In this document: piece after piece, positions 1 to 11,508 of the stretch
How the letters are laid out: every line of letters begins with the position of its first letter
How positions within the stretch are numbered: position 1 is the stretch's first letter
From: Mytilus californianus
Lineage: Eukaryota > Mollusca > Bivalvia > Mytilida > Mytilidae
DNA: 64,000 bases
Direction: 5' to 3'
NCBI RefSeq assembly: GCF_021869535.1
Contig: NW_026262734.1
Location: 74,772,339 to 74,836,338, forward strand
Translations under genes and position numbers: made by a program
The notes under the pieces: generated by a model
Seen by the model: the letters and a program-made list of their open reading frames with translations, nothing else
What the model was told of the DNA's origin: nothing
Database searches by the model: none

Positions 1-840
1 TATGTGATGAAGAAAACTAATACCAAATAAGGGATTAGCAATTTATCTTCAAGGGGGTATATGGATTTTTATGTTATTTGATTTTTTTTCCTTCAATGGC
101 TTGACACATTTTAATTTGTTTTAATATCAAACCATATCGGGTTTTTTTCTTACCAATTGGGAACAGAATATTTTGTTTCCAACAGGGTTGACAAAGTATT
201 ATCCTGGGACTGGGCAATTTTCCCAAAATTGGGTAATATTGGACAATATGATGTTTACACAAAATAGTAAAGTAATACTGTAGTTTCATAGTAGTATTGC
301 TAAAAATTTACATTTGATACAGACAAATACTGAGAGTCATTTTCAAGGGATATAAAAACTCAATTTTTCCTTTACCTAGTTATTTATTTTTCATTTTTGT
401 TTAAATCAATACAAAGATTGATAAAAGCATTTTAGTATAGTGTATTAGTACAGTGAATTGGAAAATTTAATTGCTATACAATCATAATGAATGATACACC
501 CTAATGAGATATGTTACCTACACTTACAGAGTTTAAAAGGCTAATTATTGCAATATAAATATAAACAATTCTGTGTTATAATCTAAATAATTACTGTATA
601 TGTAAGTATGCTAATAATGTTTCAATACTTAAAATAGTAATGATTTTTTATTTTTCTATTTTTTAAACTACATTGATATTTTCTAGAAGTTTCTTTCGTT
701 TTTAAATAAGGAAGTGCAATAATTTAAATAAATTTTAAGTAACAAACAAAACTACAGATGAAAGAATCCAAACAAATTTCATTTCATCAGATAACTTTGA
801 AAAAAATTTGAATTTAGAATTCAAATTAGATAGATGTTGC
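1..840. other. No gene seen
   Basis: AT-rich sequence without convincing exons, repeats or RNA genes. The minus-strand open frame at 74-289 has no recognisable composition or motif. Confidence 0.5.
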
Positions 841-950
841 GATCTTGTATCTTTTAGAACAGGACATTTTAATCCTGCACAAATCTTCCTACAGTCGTAT
901 TTGTCCTCGATCAGCTTTTGGTGATTATTTTAAGTCACTGGTTAATAAAG

Positions 951-1131
951 GTGTCATAAAATGGGTATTTTCATATTTATCCTGTATTATGTCCTCGCAC
1001 AGTTGTATTGGGTCTCTATTAGCTGTATTGGCCCTCGGCTACGCCACGAGTCAATACTGCTAACTTCGACCCAATACGACTGTTCTTGAACATAATACAG
1101 GATTAATATGAAAACACCCATTTAATAACAC
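951..1131. repeat. Foldback (long-hairpin) element
   Basis: Left arm gtcataaaatgggtatttt... pairs with the reverse complement of ...aaaacacccatttaataac. Inner arms agttgtattgggtc and gacccaatacgact also pair, around a CG-rich apex (cctcggctacgccacgag). The open frame at 845-1063 runs through this hairpin and is not a gene. Confidence 0.75.
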
Positions 1132-1319
1132 TATATTAATGTCGCTTGTTTTCATCTATTAATCATATGTGTGAATGTTAAAGACAAAAAAACAAAACAA
1201 AAACCGGTCAAAATTTGTCATATTGGGGTATTAACTCTTGTGTGAAGTCGTGTGATGAGTTTGGTAAAAATGAATGTGGGTAGATTTTGCTTCTCTAAGC
1301 ATTTTTGCCTTGTTAGATT

Positions 1320-1365
1320 TTCAATCTGATGAGTCTTATGAAGACGAAACACTCGTCTGTCTTAC
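1320..1365 (+). ncRNA. Hammerhead ribozyme core, family 1 (eroded stem I)
   Basis: CTGATGA 1326-1332, perfect 5-bp stem II GTCTT/AAGAC (1333-1337/1341-1345), GAAA 1346-1349, remnant stem III AC...GT, C17 at 1357. The 5' strand of stem I no longer pairs, so self-cleavage is doubtful. Flanks such as cctgatatctttgataa suggest a degenerate copy of a widespread bivalve short retroelement (recognised from memory). Confidence 0.65.
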
Positions 1366-1439
1366 CAAATTACAAGCCTGATATCTTTGATAAAATTTTC
1401 ACCGTTATTTTGTTATCAATGACGGTCTTGCTGGTTGGT

Positions 1440-2608
1440 TATCGAGAATAACATAAACGCAATCTACATACATACCACGAGAAATGTCTGTTAACATTTC
1501 TTCATTGTTTAAGGAAGACAGGTAAGCGACGAACGATGGACGCCAATTGGCGGCAATATCAATCATGACCCTTAGGGCCAGTTGAATTGAAATGGTATTG
1601 GGTTGATTAACATGAGAAAACATAACAACATCAACAACGAAAAGTGGAAACAATTCTGATAGCTAGCAGAGGCTAAAAATCTATTCCACACGAAATAAAC
1701 AAATAAAAGTATGGTAACTACTTAATATTCTATTCCAGACTTTTAGAAGGGTCGTTCCTAACAACCATACATTGGACTGGTATAACTAGTCTCTATATTA
1801 CATCATAAATACAGCGCGGTAATACTTGTGAATGCTCGATTATCTGATGCAAGTATATTCCAGTAAACATTATTCACCCAGAATTGTACGTCCTTAAAAA
1901 AATTGTCAAAGGTAATAACTTTCTTAATCTGGTGCAAAGAGTTCATCAAGTACACAGGATTCCAGAAGATTAGAAAACATTTCTAACAAACAACTGCCAA
2001 AACCAAAGTCCAAATTGTACGTATCAATTCTTTTTCAAAAATGATGCAAACAGCGAGATAAAAGAGACTGAAATTAAAGCCTTATGAAAATCAGACAGTA
2101 TTTCCATAGTGTCACGGAGACATTTAAGTTGATTTTAATTATGTTTGCTCGGATGGTCAGAGGGAATGAAAATGTATGCTCTATAAATATGGTATACTAT
2201 TCAGAATCATACGCTTATATAGTACACTGTAAGCCTGCAATTCAATCATCATATGATCTGAAACATATTTATTATTTACAGTCTAGGAAAAGTGTAATCC
2301 TTTGTAGATCATTGATATATTCATGAAGAAATAATATAGTTGTGCGTTAATGATATAAAATGAAAATTAATTTTAAATATGGAATACAAGTTTCAATAAT
2401 GTATGTTACGAACATGTTTAGGTCTGAAAGTCTTGCAGTTATTTTTGGAATTTTATTAATTGATTTGCAACATATTTCGAAAAAATTATGCTTTTCGGAT
2501 GATTATCCAAACTTGTCGTTAAAATTAAGTATTTATCATAATATTTTTCACTATGTGATACAGGTATATATTCTAAAAGCGACTAACCAATACATTTTTG
2601 CAATGAAG
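1440..2608. other. No convincing gene upstream of the GH1 exon
   Basis: A minus-strand open frame at 1405-1653 (82 codons) is unrecognised and lacks supporting splice context. No exon encoding the GH1 N-terminal motifs was seen on the + strand. Confidence 0.4.
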
Positions 2609-2792
2609 GTAAAACTATGGATAACTCTCAATGAGCCCAGGGTTGTGGCAACACGTGGATATGGTGGCGGTACAATGCCACCTGAGGTTGGAGAACCAGG
2701 AACAACTGTCTACATTGCAGCGCATAACCTCATTAAAGCACACGCAAAAGCTTATCGTGTTTACAACAACGAATTTAGGAAGATTCAAAAAG
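2609..2792 (+). CDS. GH1 exon with catalytic acid/base (TLNEP)
   Basis: Acceptor ...aatgaag before GTA; donor gtaaca at 2793. Starts in phase 0 with VKLW and ends one base into a Gly codon. An intron between FGD(K/R) and VK is usual in eukaryotic GH1 genes, which supports the chosen start although the acceptor pyrimidine tract is weak. Confidence 0.85.
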
Positions 2793-5700
2793 GTAACAAA
2801 AGTATACACAAAATCATGTGAAATTATATGGTTATTGTGCTAAAGTAGTTTGGCATGTTGAAAACCGACGGATTTTCACTAAGCAAATTTCTGAAGAAAA
2901 CCTCAAAGGAGTATCAATACTAATGCATTTAAAATGGGTGCAGATAAACTATCCTTCAACCATTTTAAATGCACTAGTATTGATACGCTTTTGAGCTATT
3001 TTTTGGAAATGTGCTTAGTAAAAATCCGTTACTAGAAAGTTATCCGCGCAAACACAGGTTTACATGACATTTTAGGACAAAAGAATGAACGTCATGCCTT
3101 ATTTTTATTTCTAAATATCAGTTGAATTAGTTTGTCGGTATAATACGATACATGCAGTATGATGTGAAGAGCCATACTTTTTTTCTCGGTTAAAAATAGA
3201 TGCAGTAACCAATACAGTTGTAGAAATTGAATATCCGTGATTTTCAATACGAGCCTCTCTTTTATAAAATTTGTTGAATCAAACACAGTAAGAATAACAC
3301 TCTGACAATTTCAAAGCACTTTTTTATTCGGCACAACACCTAAGTCAATCTTATTGAAATAAACATGAACGTAAGGATATATAAAATACATTTTATGCAT
3401 ACATATGATTCCACCTGATCCCTACATAGATCCTATTGATCCTTGCTGTGTATTGGAGGATTAAGTCAAATCAAAATCAAATCAAATATTTTATTGTCGT
3501 ATAAACTTTACAGTTTGTGACCAACATGTATTAACACAATAAACATATATACATACATATCAAACATACACAATAAAAAACAGCATCAAAATTTATAAAA
3601 ACAAACAAGCTGTTAAGAGTCCCCTGCCCTCAGTTCTAATGACTTTTTCAAGAAGGATCCGAACTTATTTGTTTGTAAAGGCGTTGATGGATTTAGTAAA
3701 TAATGAATTTTTTCTTCTTCATTTAAATTATTAAAGTTATCATTTTCAGTACATATGTGTTCAAAAAAGGCATTTCTTAGTGTTTTATTATAATCACAAT
3801 AGAGTAAAAAATGTCTCTCATCCTCTAGTATTTTACATTTATGATAAATTCGTTCCTCTCTTGGGATTTTAAAATATCTCCCCTTTTCAATTAAGAGGGA
3901 GTGATCACTTAGTCTTAATTTAGTGATCAATCTCCTTATCTGAAATTTAGATATATTTAGATAAGATTCTAGTATGCAATCTTTTTAAAGTTTTTTTATA
4001 TAGATACAATTTACTTTTATCATCAATGTTTTCAAATTTAGTTTCAATTAAATCTTCATATCTATTTTTCATTTTTAACTTTATATCGTTTTTTATTTTA
4101 TTTACATCTTTTATGTCCTTACAAGTAGAAAGAATATTAAGGTCAATATTAGTCTCTTCAATAATATTTTTTGCATATGTATACCATGAATAAGTTCCAG
4201 TCAAATCTAGAGACTGTGCTAGAGAAAAAGCTTCCTTTATCAATCGATTAATATTATTATTATATAGTCTAGCTAAATATAAAAGGGTTTGTGTTTTAAT
4301 AAAACATTCTATAGGCAATCTTCCTAATTCAACTCTTGCTCCTAAATTGGATGCATTTTTTCTTATTCCTAGAGTAGATTTACAAAATTTAAGATGCATA
4401 TTTTCAATAGGGGTTTTGTCTGTAAAATCAAGTTGATTATTTTGTTTTCCTGAAGATAAGGCTCTGTTTTTGGCTCTATGAAAAGAAATATATGTATCCA
4501 AATATGTTACTTCTGAATTATAGGTCATAACTGGTTTTACTAAAGAATCAAAAAGATTATTTGCTACTTTTATAGGTAGATTATTCAATGATTTAGTATA
4601 GGATTTTATTGCAAAAAAATACTTTTTTTGCCTTTTTTGTCAGCTCTAAAGTACTTTGTGATAAATTTCCATTACATTTTATCAACATTCCCAAAAATGA
4701 ATATTCTGATACGTTCTCTATGGCTTCATTCTCATAGTAAATATGTGATGTTTCACCATTTTGTTTGGACTGACTGAGAATCATGGATTTTGTTTTGTTT
4801 GTATTTAAAGAGAGTTAAGATTCTTTGAGAAGAACAAAAACTTCATTTCTGTATTTTCCCCTTAGTTATGGTGTTTTAGTGCCATATGGGCCAAATGATA
4901 ATTTTTGCAAAAGCATATTCAGGCTGTGGTCTATCTACTTCAACACGTTCATAACGGGAATGCGAAAAATTATCATGACTACTCAAGCTGGTGAAAACTT
5001 TAACTAAAGCACAGTCTTACTAGATAAATTTTTTGTCACTACCGACACATTTTTTGTTTGTTTAAGATTGAGAATTGAAGCGGGGAATGTGTCAAAGAGA
5101 CAACAATCCGACCAAAGAGCATTAAACAGCCCAAGGCCACCAATGGGTCTTCAACACAGCGAGAAACTCCCGCAATCGGAGGCGGGCTTCAGCTGGTCCC
5201 TAAACAAAAATATTTACTAGTTCAGAGAAAATGGACGTCACACTAAATTCCGAAACATATAAATGAACCAAAATTTAAAAAAAAAACATACAAGACTAAC
5301 ATGGTTCATTTGGAACTGACCTAACAATCGAAATTTTATAATATGTCCAACGTAGTATATTCACTAGAAAATTGGATACAACTATTTCTACAAGTAATTG
5401 AACAAGTTAACACGTGTGTCATCCATTCTAAGAAATGCATTTTATTTATTTTCCAGCTTGTGTGCATTGTCAAATTTACAAAAGATATATTTAGTCTAAT
5501 ATCAAGATTACATCGTTATTATGTACAGCATTAAGCCATAATTAAATTGTTGAAACGAAGTGTGACGGTATAAATGGTAATGTCTACACTGCTTCATTAA
5601 ATTTGTCATACATATTTCCTGACAGGAAATGTTGGGATAACCTACAATTTCCATTGGCAAGAACCAACGGACAAATCTAATCCGGAAGACATAGAGGCGT

Positions 5701-7105
5701 CTGAAACAGGTAACCAGTTTTTCCTCGGATGGTACGCCAATCCTGTATTTGTAGACGGTGACTACCCAGATATAATGAAGAAGAAAATTGGGGACAAGAG
5801 CAGACGTCAAAATTTTAATTCAAGCAGACTCCCAAGTTTTACCGAGTACGAGAAACAATATATAAAAGGTATTTAGAAAACGACAAAAAAGTCAGATCAC
5901 TAATATGATTTTTTGGTGTTCAGTATTTAAAACAAACACAATTCCTTATGCTTTAAAAGTTTTGCCTATTGTTTGACTTATTTACTGAGGTAATTGGGTT
6001 ATCCATGAATAAATTTAGAAAAGAAAAAAAAGTAGGGTTCCAACTCCCTAAGGAAAAGTTTACTTTAGATGGATTTGGTTATTCTTTTTGTCCTTTAGAT
6101 GGATTTGGTTATTCTTTTTTGTCCCTTTTTGTTCGTATAGCTTCTCACGTATTAAAGTAATTATACATCCTTGACTTAAGATAGTTGTTGTTTGCTGAAA
6201 GTAAGTCCAGAAAAGCGTTTCGGACACACCAAATTTATAAAGTGTAATCTTCATTGATAAATGAATTAGTACACACTGACGTATTTGATTGGACGCATAA
6301 CGTTCAAAGTGTGCAACTTGTTCATTCAATAGATATAGGAAGATGTGGTATGAGTGCCAATGATGCAATAGGCTTGTATTTCTCTTACCTGTAGCAATAT
6401 AATTGATTCAAAAAGAACAAAAGGTCTTTTTATTATCAGCGTTTTTTTCAGAACTATCTATAAAAAGTCGATCAGTCAATTTTCTTCTTATTTAATCTCA
6501 TAATTTCCTTAACCTGTAGTTTAAAACAATACCGGTTACACTTATTAACGCGTAATTTTGTTTCTTTTGTATCGAGTCCACATTAACCTACAGGGCCACT
6601 CATCTCTTCGTCGCTTTTTACTATAGGTTCATCTGATTTTATTGGTTTGAACTTCTACACATCGGAAATGGTATCCATGCGCCGAACTCCTACATATAAA
6701 GTTGATTATAGGGATGACACAGATATTATTGCCGTTAAAGATCCATCTTGGATTGGGTAATTATGATGACCTTCATTTAGAGCAAATGTTTATCCATGAT
6801 AATATAAAAATGAGGAGACGTCGTATGACTGCTGATGAGACAACTATCAACCAGAGTTAAAATGAAGTGGTTTAAAGCAATTATAGGCCACCGTACGGAC
6901 TTCAACAATGAAAATACACATACCGTAAAGTCGGCTATAAAAGGTCCCGACATGAAAATATGAAACATTCCAAACGAGAAAAATAACGGCATAATGTATA
7001 ACTAAACAATCTATGGAGAAAAAACAATGATAGACATGAACAAACAAAAATCAGTACACATCCAACGGATTGAGGGTAAAGACGTCATAAACAGTCTGAA
7101 AAATG

Positions 7106-7142
<37 letters not shown>

Positions 7143-10100
7143 TAAACAGTAGAAACCTACAGGTTCAGCCAAAGTTTCTAACAAAATATTTATATCTATG
7201 AAAGAATTTGGTAAAGTTTTTAGTTATTTTCATTGAAATCTAAAGTGCGACTACAGACCCAGGCATCTCGAACAAGTTGTAACATATACACAACGTAAGA
7301 AGTGGCCAAAGAAACATTACCTTCCAAAAATGAAAAAATAAGAATTGGGAAATAAAAAACCGTCTCTTTTGTCAGAAATTTTAGTATAGAGTTTCCCGTG
7401 TGAAACTGGAAAAAAAGGACACTTAATGCTATCTGTATTAGATTTATTTCAAGTCAGTTCCTTTGGGTAAATTTCAGCATTAAAATTAACAAATTCTTGA
7501 TTATTTAACGAAATAATATCATCAAGGTAACGGTTTGTGTTTTCTAAGGACCATTTATTTAAATAAGAGCACTTCTGTTAAGTAAATTTTGTATTTACGA
7601 TATAATAAATGTGCAACAAATAAATTAAACTCTGCTTTAGATACATCCTTCTATTTTGCAATATTTAATGCACCACATAAGCATTTGAAAATGCATTTCG
7701 CATCGTTGGTGATAAAAAACAAATGTAGAAAATTATAGATATCATATTAATGACTGAAAACAAATAATCCCGGTAATCCAACACTTATTCTGAAGATGAG
7801 GAATAAACTATTCCAAATTATAGTTGACTTTAGGACAATTGAATGAGAACTAACATTTATAATTGCTAATTTGAAGACTTAATTTTGTTTCCCATTATGT
7901 TCTTTTATTATCGACAGTGGTCGTATTGGCCTACAACCAAAGTCCTAAAATTTAGTTTTAATGATCACACTAGGTTTAATAAATACTTTCTTAGTCTAGT
8001 TTTGTTTTTTTGTTTGGGTAGAGGGTTATTATCGCGACGAAAATATGTTAAATAATACATTGGGAAGATTACAGGCGGAGAACTTATGATTATGGCATCC
8101 CACAGTGGCATCTAAAATTTTTGAAACTTTATATTTCTGTTTCTAACATTAAGGTTTAAGCTGGAAAATGACCAAAAATATCCATATGGTTCTAGTAATT
8201 CAAACCTACTAAATTGTTTCTTCATACATAAGGGGTTTAATTAGAATTTTAAGCAGAAATTTTGATTACAAATAGAAGTTAAAGTAACTTTCTAGGTCTG
8301 GATCTTCATGGTTGAAACTAACTCCTTGGGGAATAAGAAAAGCATTGAATTGGATGAGAAACCACTATGGAAATGTTCCAATATACATAACAGAAAATGG
8401 TATCTCTGACAGAAACGGAAGTTTACATGATGATCATCGGATATTTTATTATAAACATTACATCAATAATGTTTTGAAAGGTATCTCTAATTTTCTATGA
8501 TATAAGACACGGGATGAAAAGGGACAACATGAATTTTCAAAAATACCGCAAAGTACAATGCACCACACCAATCACCTAAACCGACTCCTCTGAATATAAA
8601 CCGACACACATATAATGACGAACAACAACGAACAGCACATGGTCAAGATAGTCTGCTTCGGTACAGATACAAAATATTTCGTAAAAGTAGATCGCACAAT
8701 AATAAACCTGCGTAATGCAGGTACAAACAGGATGACTACAGACTTGAAAAAGAAACAAAGGACGGATTATGATTTAGAAAAAAAGAGTCAAAATGTGGTC
8801 GCTACTGTAGGAAGCTAAGGTAGCTACAGATGTTCGTTAGATACCTAAATATCGACTTCCATGATAAGTGAGTGGGTTCAAAATCTGTGAAAAGTGAGTC
8901 AAATTGAATAATCCAGCAATATTTTTAAATGAGTCTTTCAGTAGTAATAGAAAAACAAAGGATATGGGGTATCCAACTATGACATAAAACAGTACATGCA
9001 CAGCAAAAAACACAAAAAAGCAAAGGGAGAGCGCTTGTTTTGCTGTTCCTCATCTCAAAGTCACAGTGAGGCCTTCAACACGGAGCAAAACAATTCTCAC
9101 CTCACTGAGAGTTTAAGACGGCCCCCAGCACCGGCTTGAGCGGAATTCTTTGCAAAAATAATTAAAATAGACCTTGTAAGATGCTACACCACCAAACCGG
9201 GCCCGGTCAAAAAAGAACATACTGGAAAGTAGTACATATTTAAAACAAAATAGTTCCTACGTATAGGTGTAAAAATAAAACTATGTAGAATATATTTCAG
9301 TAATTAAGGTATCAGATGAAAGGTGAAGCCCATATCACTATTCATGAATTATTACCAAGTGAGCTACAATTTAAGGTACCATTCTTTTTTAACATAATTT
9401 TTGGATCATAATGTAGCATTTAATCAAATATGATGAGCATAAAATATAGCAGGAATTATAAAACATCATTGGACAGAACGACCTGTTTCCTCCCATGAAA
9501 GAGACGTACAAACATTGAAAAACAATAACGGACATCAAATTGTCCAGATAATCTGACAACATTTTTTTATTTTTATTTGTGATCGGGTTTCCATCTTCGC
9601 TAGCTAAGGGTAACGATCCGACCCGCTCCTCTTCATCCGTGGCAATTAAGTCAGAATTTGGGATCCACAAGGTAATGATTTCCATCGGTCGCAGTTGTAA
9701 CTATCTGCTTCTAATCTAAAACGCCTTTAAGATGATCACGTGTAAATGTAGAAAATGTAAATAAACAATTGCCACGTGCAGATTGTGTAGCGCGTCTCTG
9801 TCCCCAAAACATAGGACTATATTGAGACACTGTTGAAATTGATACTCAACAAATTAGTTATGTTCCTCGTGCAAATGTTGGAATGTGAACGTATATATGT
9901 GGTGTCTTCTTTACGAAATTTGTAAACACTAGACACAGTCATTTTTACATCTCCGAACTAAAGAGTACAAGTGCTGTCATTGATCAATTATGACGAAGTC
10001 GGAGTGGGCGTGACTTCTATCTGTCGTAAGATGGCACTACACTGTATACACAAATACTGCCTTAATCTGCCAAGGGTGAAGAGGAGTTGGTCGGATCATA

Positions 10101-10906
10101 ACTCTTCGCTAGCGAAGATATCGGGTGCCCGGAAGATCAAAAGTACAACAATTGGTACTTGTGATCTGAAAAACAGGCAAGATTTGTCTACCGTTTTTTT
10201 CTTCTCAAAATTTAGTTTTTTACCAAACATGCAGCAAGTTTTCTGTAGTGATCCTCAATCATTTTATACTAAAATTACAAGAATATTTTACATGTTGTCA
10301 ATTTTACAGCTTTCCGTATTAAAACAACATATACTTTCTTTTGTTATATTCTTCCTGGCCGGGTCCACAATAAGTGGTTCTATACCTTCAGCAATAAATT
10401 GTCAATTACGAATGGTCGTCATTCATCGAGTAAGGCTTACTTCTTCAACATTCCAAGTATCAGTCATACGTTAGTCAGTAAGTCTAATTATTTTCATGAC
10501 CTTAACCTAATGTCATTCATTTCAATTGAACTTTTTTTATGTTCGTTTCATATAACAAGCAATACGCATTGACGGTATCAACATAAAAGGATATACAGCT
10601 TGGTCCCTTATGGATAATTTTGAGTGGATGAGAGGGTATTCAGAAAGATTTGGACTCCATTTTGTTAACTTCAGTGATCCATCTAGACCAAGAGTCCCAA
10701 AAGCATCATCTAGATTTTTTCGTGATTTAGTTGTTAACAATGGGTTTTATCCTAGACATAATTCGGGTGAACTGGCTTGGCCAACGGAGCAACCACCAGC
10801 TATTTTACAAACTTTATCGCCTTGTTCGTCGAAATCGTCTAAAACTTCAAACCTTTTCTTGACTTTAACCGTCTTCCAGTTAAGTGTCTTTATGATTACT
10901 GCATAG
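2609..10906 (+). CDS. Glycoside hydrolase family 1 (lactase-phlorizin/klotho-like beta-glycosidase), 3' part of gene
   Basis: Five exons join in phase (2609-2792, 5626-5868, 6627-6756, 8296-8480, 10560-10906) into 1089 nt, giving 362 residues ending at TAG 10904-10906. Visible GH1 motifs: acid/base glutamate in TLNEP (residues 6-10; E codon 2633-2635), the HN.I.AHA.AY helix, nucleophile glutamate in ITENG (E219, codon 8393-8395), and the glycone-binding SLMDNFEW (D266). GH1 enzymes hydrolyse beta-glucosides and beta-galactosides with retention. About 110-180 N-terminal residues (the QxEG and YHWDLP regions) are missing; no matching exon was seen in 1-2608, so the gene probably starts before the window. 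The C-terminus has a Ser/Lys-rich stretch followed by about 17 hydrophobic residues and no cytoplasmic tail, as in a GPI signal or tail anchor (inference). All introns are GT-AG. A candidate ATTAAA poly(A) signal lies at 11002-11007. Both catalytic residues are present, so the enzyme could be active. Confidence 0.92.
2869..3028. repeat. Foldback element in GH1 intron
   Basis: Arms of about 70 nt: ggattttcactaagcaaat..., gtatcaatactaatgcattt... against their inverted partners ...aaatgcactagtattgatac and atgtgcttagtaaaaatcc. The loop is about 25 nt. Confidence 0.75.
3478..4812 (-). mobile_element. 5'-truncated, frameshifted non-LTR retrotransposon (LINE), RT C-terminal part
   Basis: Three minus-strand open frames in different frames continue one protein: 4784-4593 (after LNTNKTKSM, then [19 protein letters not shown], the end of the RT domain), 4588-3947 ([29 protein letters not shown]) and 3930-3613 ([15 protein letters not shown], the zinc-knuckle-like tail). 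The 3' end is an (ATTTG)-type tail on the minus strand (+ complement 3470-3495). Truncation and frame changes mean it is dead. The end structure suggests a CR1/L2-like clade, but this cannot be settled by eye. Confidence 0.8.
5062..5310 (+). repeat. Dispersed bivalve repeat R2
   Basis: Begins ggggaatgtgtcaaagagac and contains caatgggtcttcaacacagc. Other partial copies lie at 60340-60430 (+) and 62770-62850 (-). Confidence 0.6.
5626..5868 (+). CDS. GH1 exon ([10 protein letters not shown] to YEKQYIKG)
   Basis: Acceptor ...cctgacag; donor gtattt at 5869. Encodes 81 residues including [13 protein letters not shown] and [11 protein letters not shown], the region before the FIGLNFYT strand. Enters in phase 1 (completing GGA) and leaves in phase 1. 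Confidence 0.92.
6009..6260 (+). repeat. Retrozyme-like repeat with degenerate hammerhead
   Basis: Body ctttagatggatttggttatt (this phrase is duplicated in tandem) resembles 13050-13225. Near its 3' side, gtccagaaaagcgtttcgga matches the GAAA/stem III/cleavage side of the 13.2-kb ribozyme, but the CUGANGA side is partly deleted (ctgaaag). Confidence 0.6.
6627..6756 (+). CDS. GH1 exon ([15 protein letters not shown])
   Basis: Acceptor ...tttttactatag; donor gtaatt at 6757. Contains the GH1 strand DFIGLNFYT and ends at PSWIG, one or two residues before the [11 protein letters not shown] segment of the next exon. Leaves in phase 2. Confidence 0.92.
6798..7060 (+). repeat. Dispersed repeat R1, diverged copy
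   Basis: Shares the tgagacaact...ggccaccgtacgg...cttcaacaatg frame of the R1 family, whose best copies are at 27682, 49723 and 57990. Confidence 0.6.
7109..7140. repeat. (TA)16 microsatellite
   Basis: Uninterrupted TA dinucleotides. Confidence 0.95.
7150..7300 (-). mobile_element. Retroelement fragment, degenerate
   Basis: Matches the 51160-51330 region (cagccaaa.tt.ctaa...tatgaaagaattt.gtaaa), part of the minus-strand retroelement remnant there. Many substitutions. Confidence 0.45.
8296..8480 (+). CDS. GH1 exon with catalytic nucleophile (ITENG)
   Basis: Acceptor ...cttctag; donor gtatct at 8481. Encodes [17 protein letters not shown], then IYITENGIS with the nucleophile Glu at 8393-8395, then the [15 protein letters not shown] helix. 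Leaves in phase 1. Confidence 0.93.
8481..10559. other. GH1 intron with an inverted repeat
   Basis: The minus strand of about 9590-9640 and the + strand of about 10075-10125 share gaagaggag..ggtcggatc and gctagcgaagat, so the arms lie some 440 bp apart in inverted orientation. Open frames here (9389-9685 minus, 9971-10474 plus) cross these arms and are not supported as genes. Confidence 0.5.
10560..10906 (+). CDS. GH1 terminal exon with DNFEW motif and hydrophobic C-tail
   Basis: Acceptor ...catataacaag; stop TAG 10904-10906. Encodes [29 protein letters not shown] and [11 protein letters not shown], all standard GH1 C-terminal segments. Then comes a linker, a small-residue patch (SSKSSKTS) and a hydrophobic end ([18 protein letters not shown]). 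The last 45 or so residues extend beyond the GH1 fold. Confidence 0.93.
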
Positions 10907-11001
10907 TTATGAAACATTTTTGTATAAACTTATTGTGCTTCTTGGTACGAAACAAAAACAAAAACAACTCTTTTTTTATCATTCTCAATATCATTGTTTT
11001 A

Positions 11002-11007
11002 ATTAAA
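11002..11007 (+). promoter_or_regulatory. Candidate poly(A) signal of the GH1 gene
   Basis: ATTAAA 96 nt after the GH1 stop codon, the first polyadenylation-like hexamer seen on the + strand there. Confidence 0.4.
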
Positions 11008-11434
11008 TCTTATGTAAATAGTGATGCATACCTATAATCAAATTATTAGATAAAACGTCTAGAGATGTTGGTCTTTGGTTATAACATTTACTTTTCAGCA
11101 AATCTAGACCCACCCACGATTAGGGACAATGGATAATTACCAAAATCTTCCTTTTGATGGAGTTGCGACAAATCTATCATTCTAGGTTTGGATTCATACC
11201 GCCAAAAAATGTCAAATAGATTTTTTTTTTATAAAAAAGTACACATACACAACAAAATATCTTTATTTCATTAAATTAGTTGCGTAAAAGTTAAAAGATG
11301 TGTGAGGTTCCCTGAGCAATTGTTTTTGCTTTATTGCATTTTCCGATGACTATGAGGTAGGATGAACAAAGCGTCAGACAAAAAGAAAGTGAGGTAGGAG
11401 GAAACAGAACGCTTAGTCACATGGCAAGTCATAA

Positions 11435-11508
11435 TTATAATACTCCACATGGCTTTGTAACATTAAAGGGCCAGTCACAGACCTGGAGCCCTTGGTTAAA
11501 TACCAGTC
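11435..11508 (-). CDS. CBM14 gene A, terminal exon
   Basis: Acceptor tatattttacag. Completes Gly, then LVFNQGLQVCDWPFNVTKPCGVL and TAA (11437-11435). LVFN..L..CDW matches the corresponding exon of gene B, which supports joining this exon across a 2.27-kb intron. TTTATT at 11330-11335 is AATAAA on the minus strand, about 100 nt past the stop. Confidence 0.87.

Noticed and set aside
845..1063. 72-codon open frame
   Set aside because: It runs through a foldback element; the reading frame is a by-product of the hairpin sequence.
1405..1653. 82-codon minus-strand frame
   Set aside because: Composition is not absurd for coding, but no motif, no neighbours and no splice sites support it.
6830..6850. 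Possible hammerhead (ctgatgagaca)
   Set aside because: Belongs to a diverged R1 repeat (consensus gtgccaatgagacaac); no GAAA or stem II follows.
9971..10474. 167-codon open frame with hydrophobic stretches
   Set aside because: Lies in a GH1 intron, overlaps an inverted repeat, and shows no domain or splice support.
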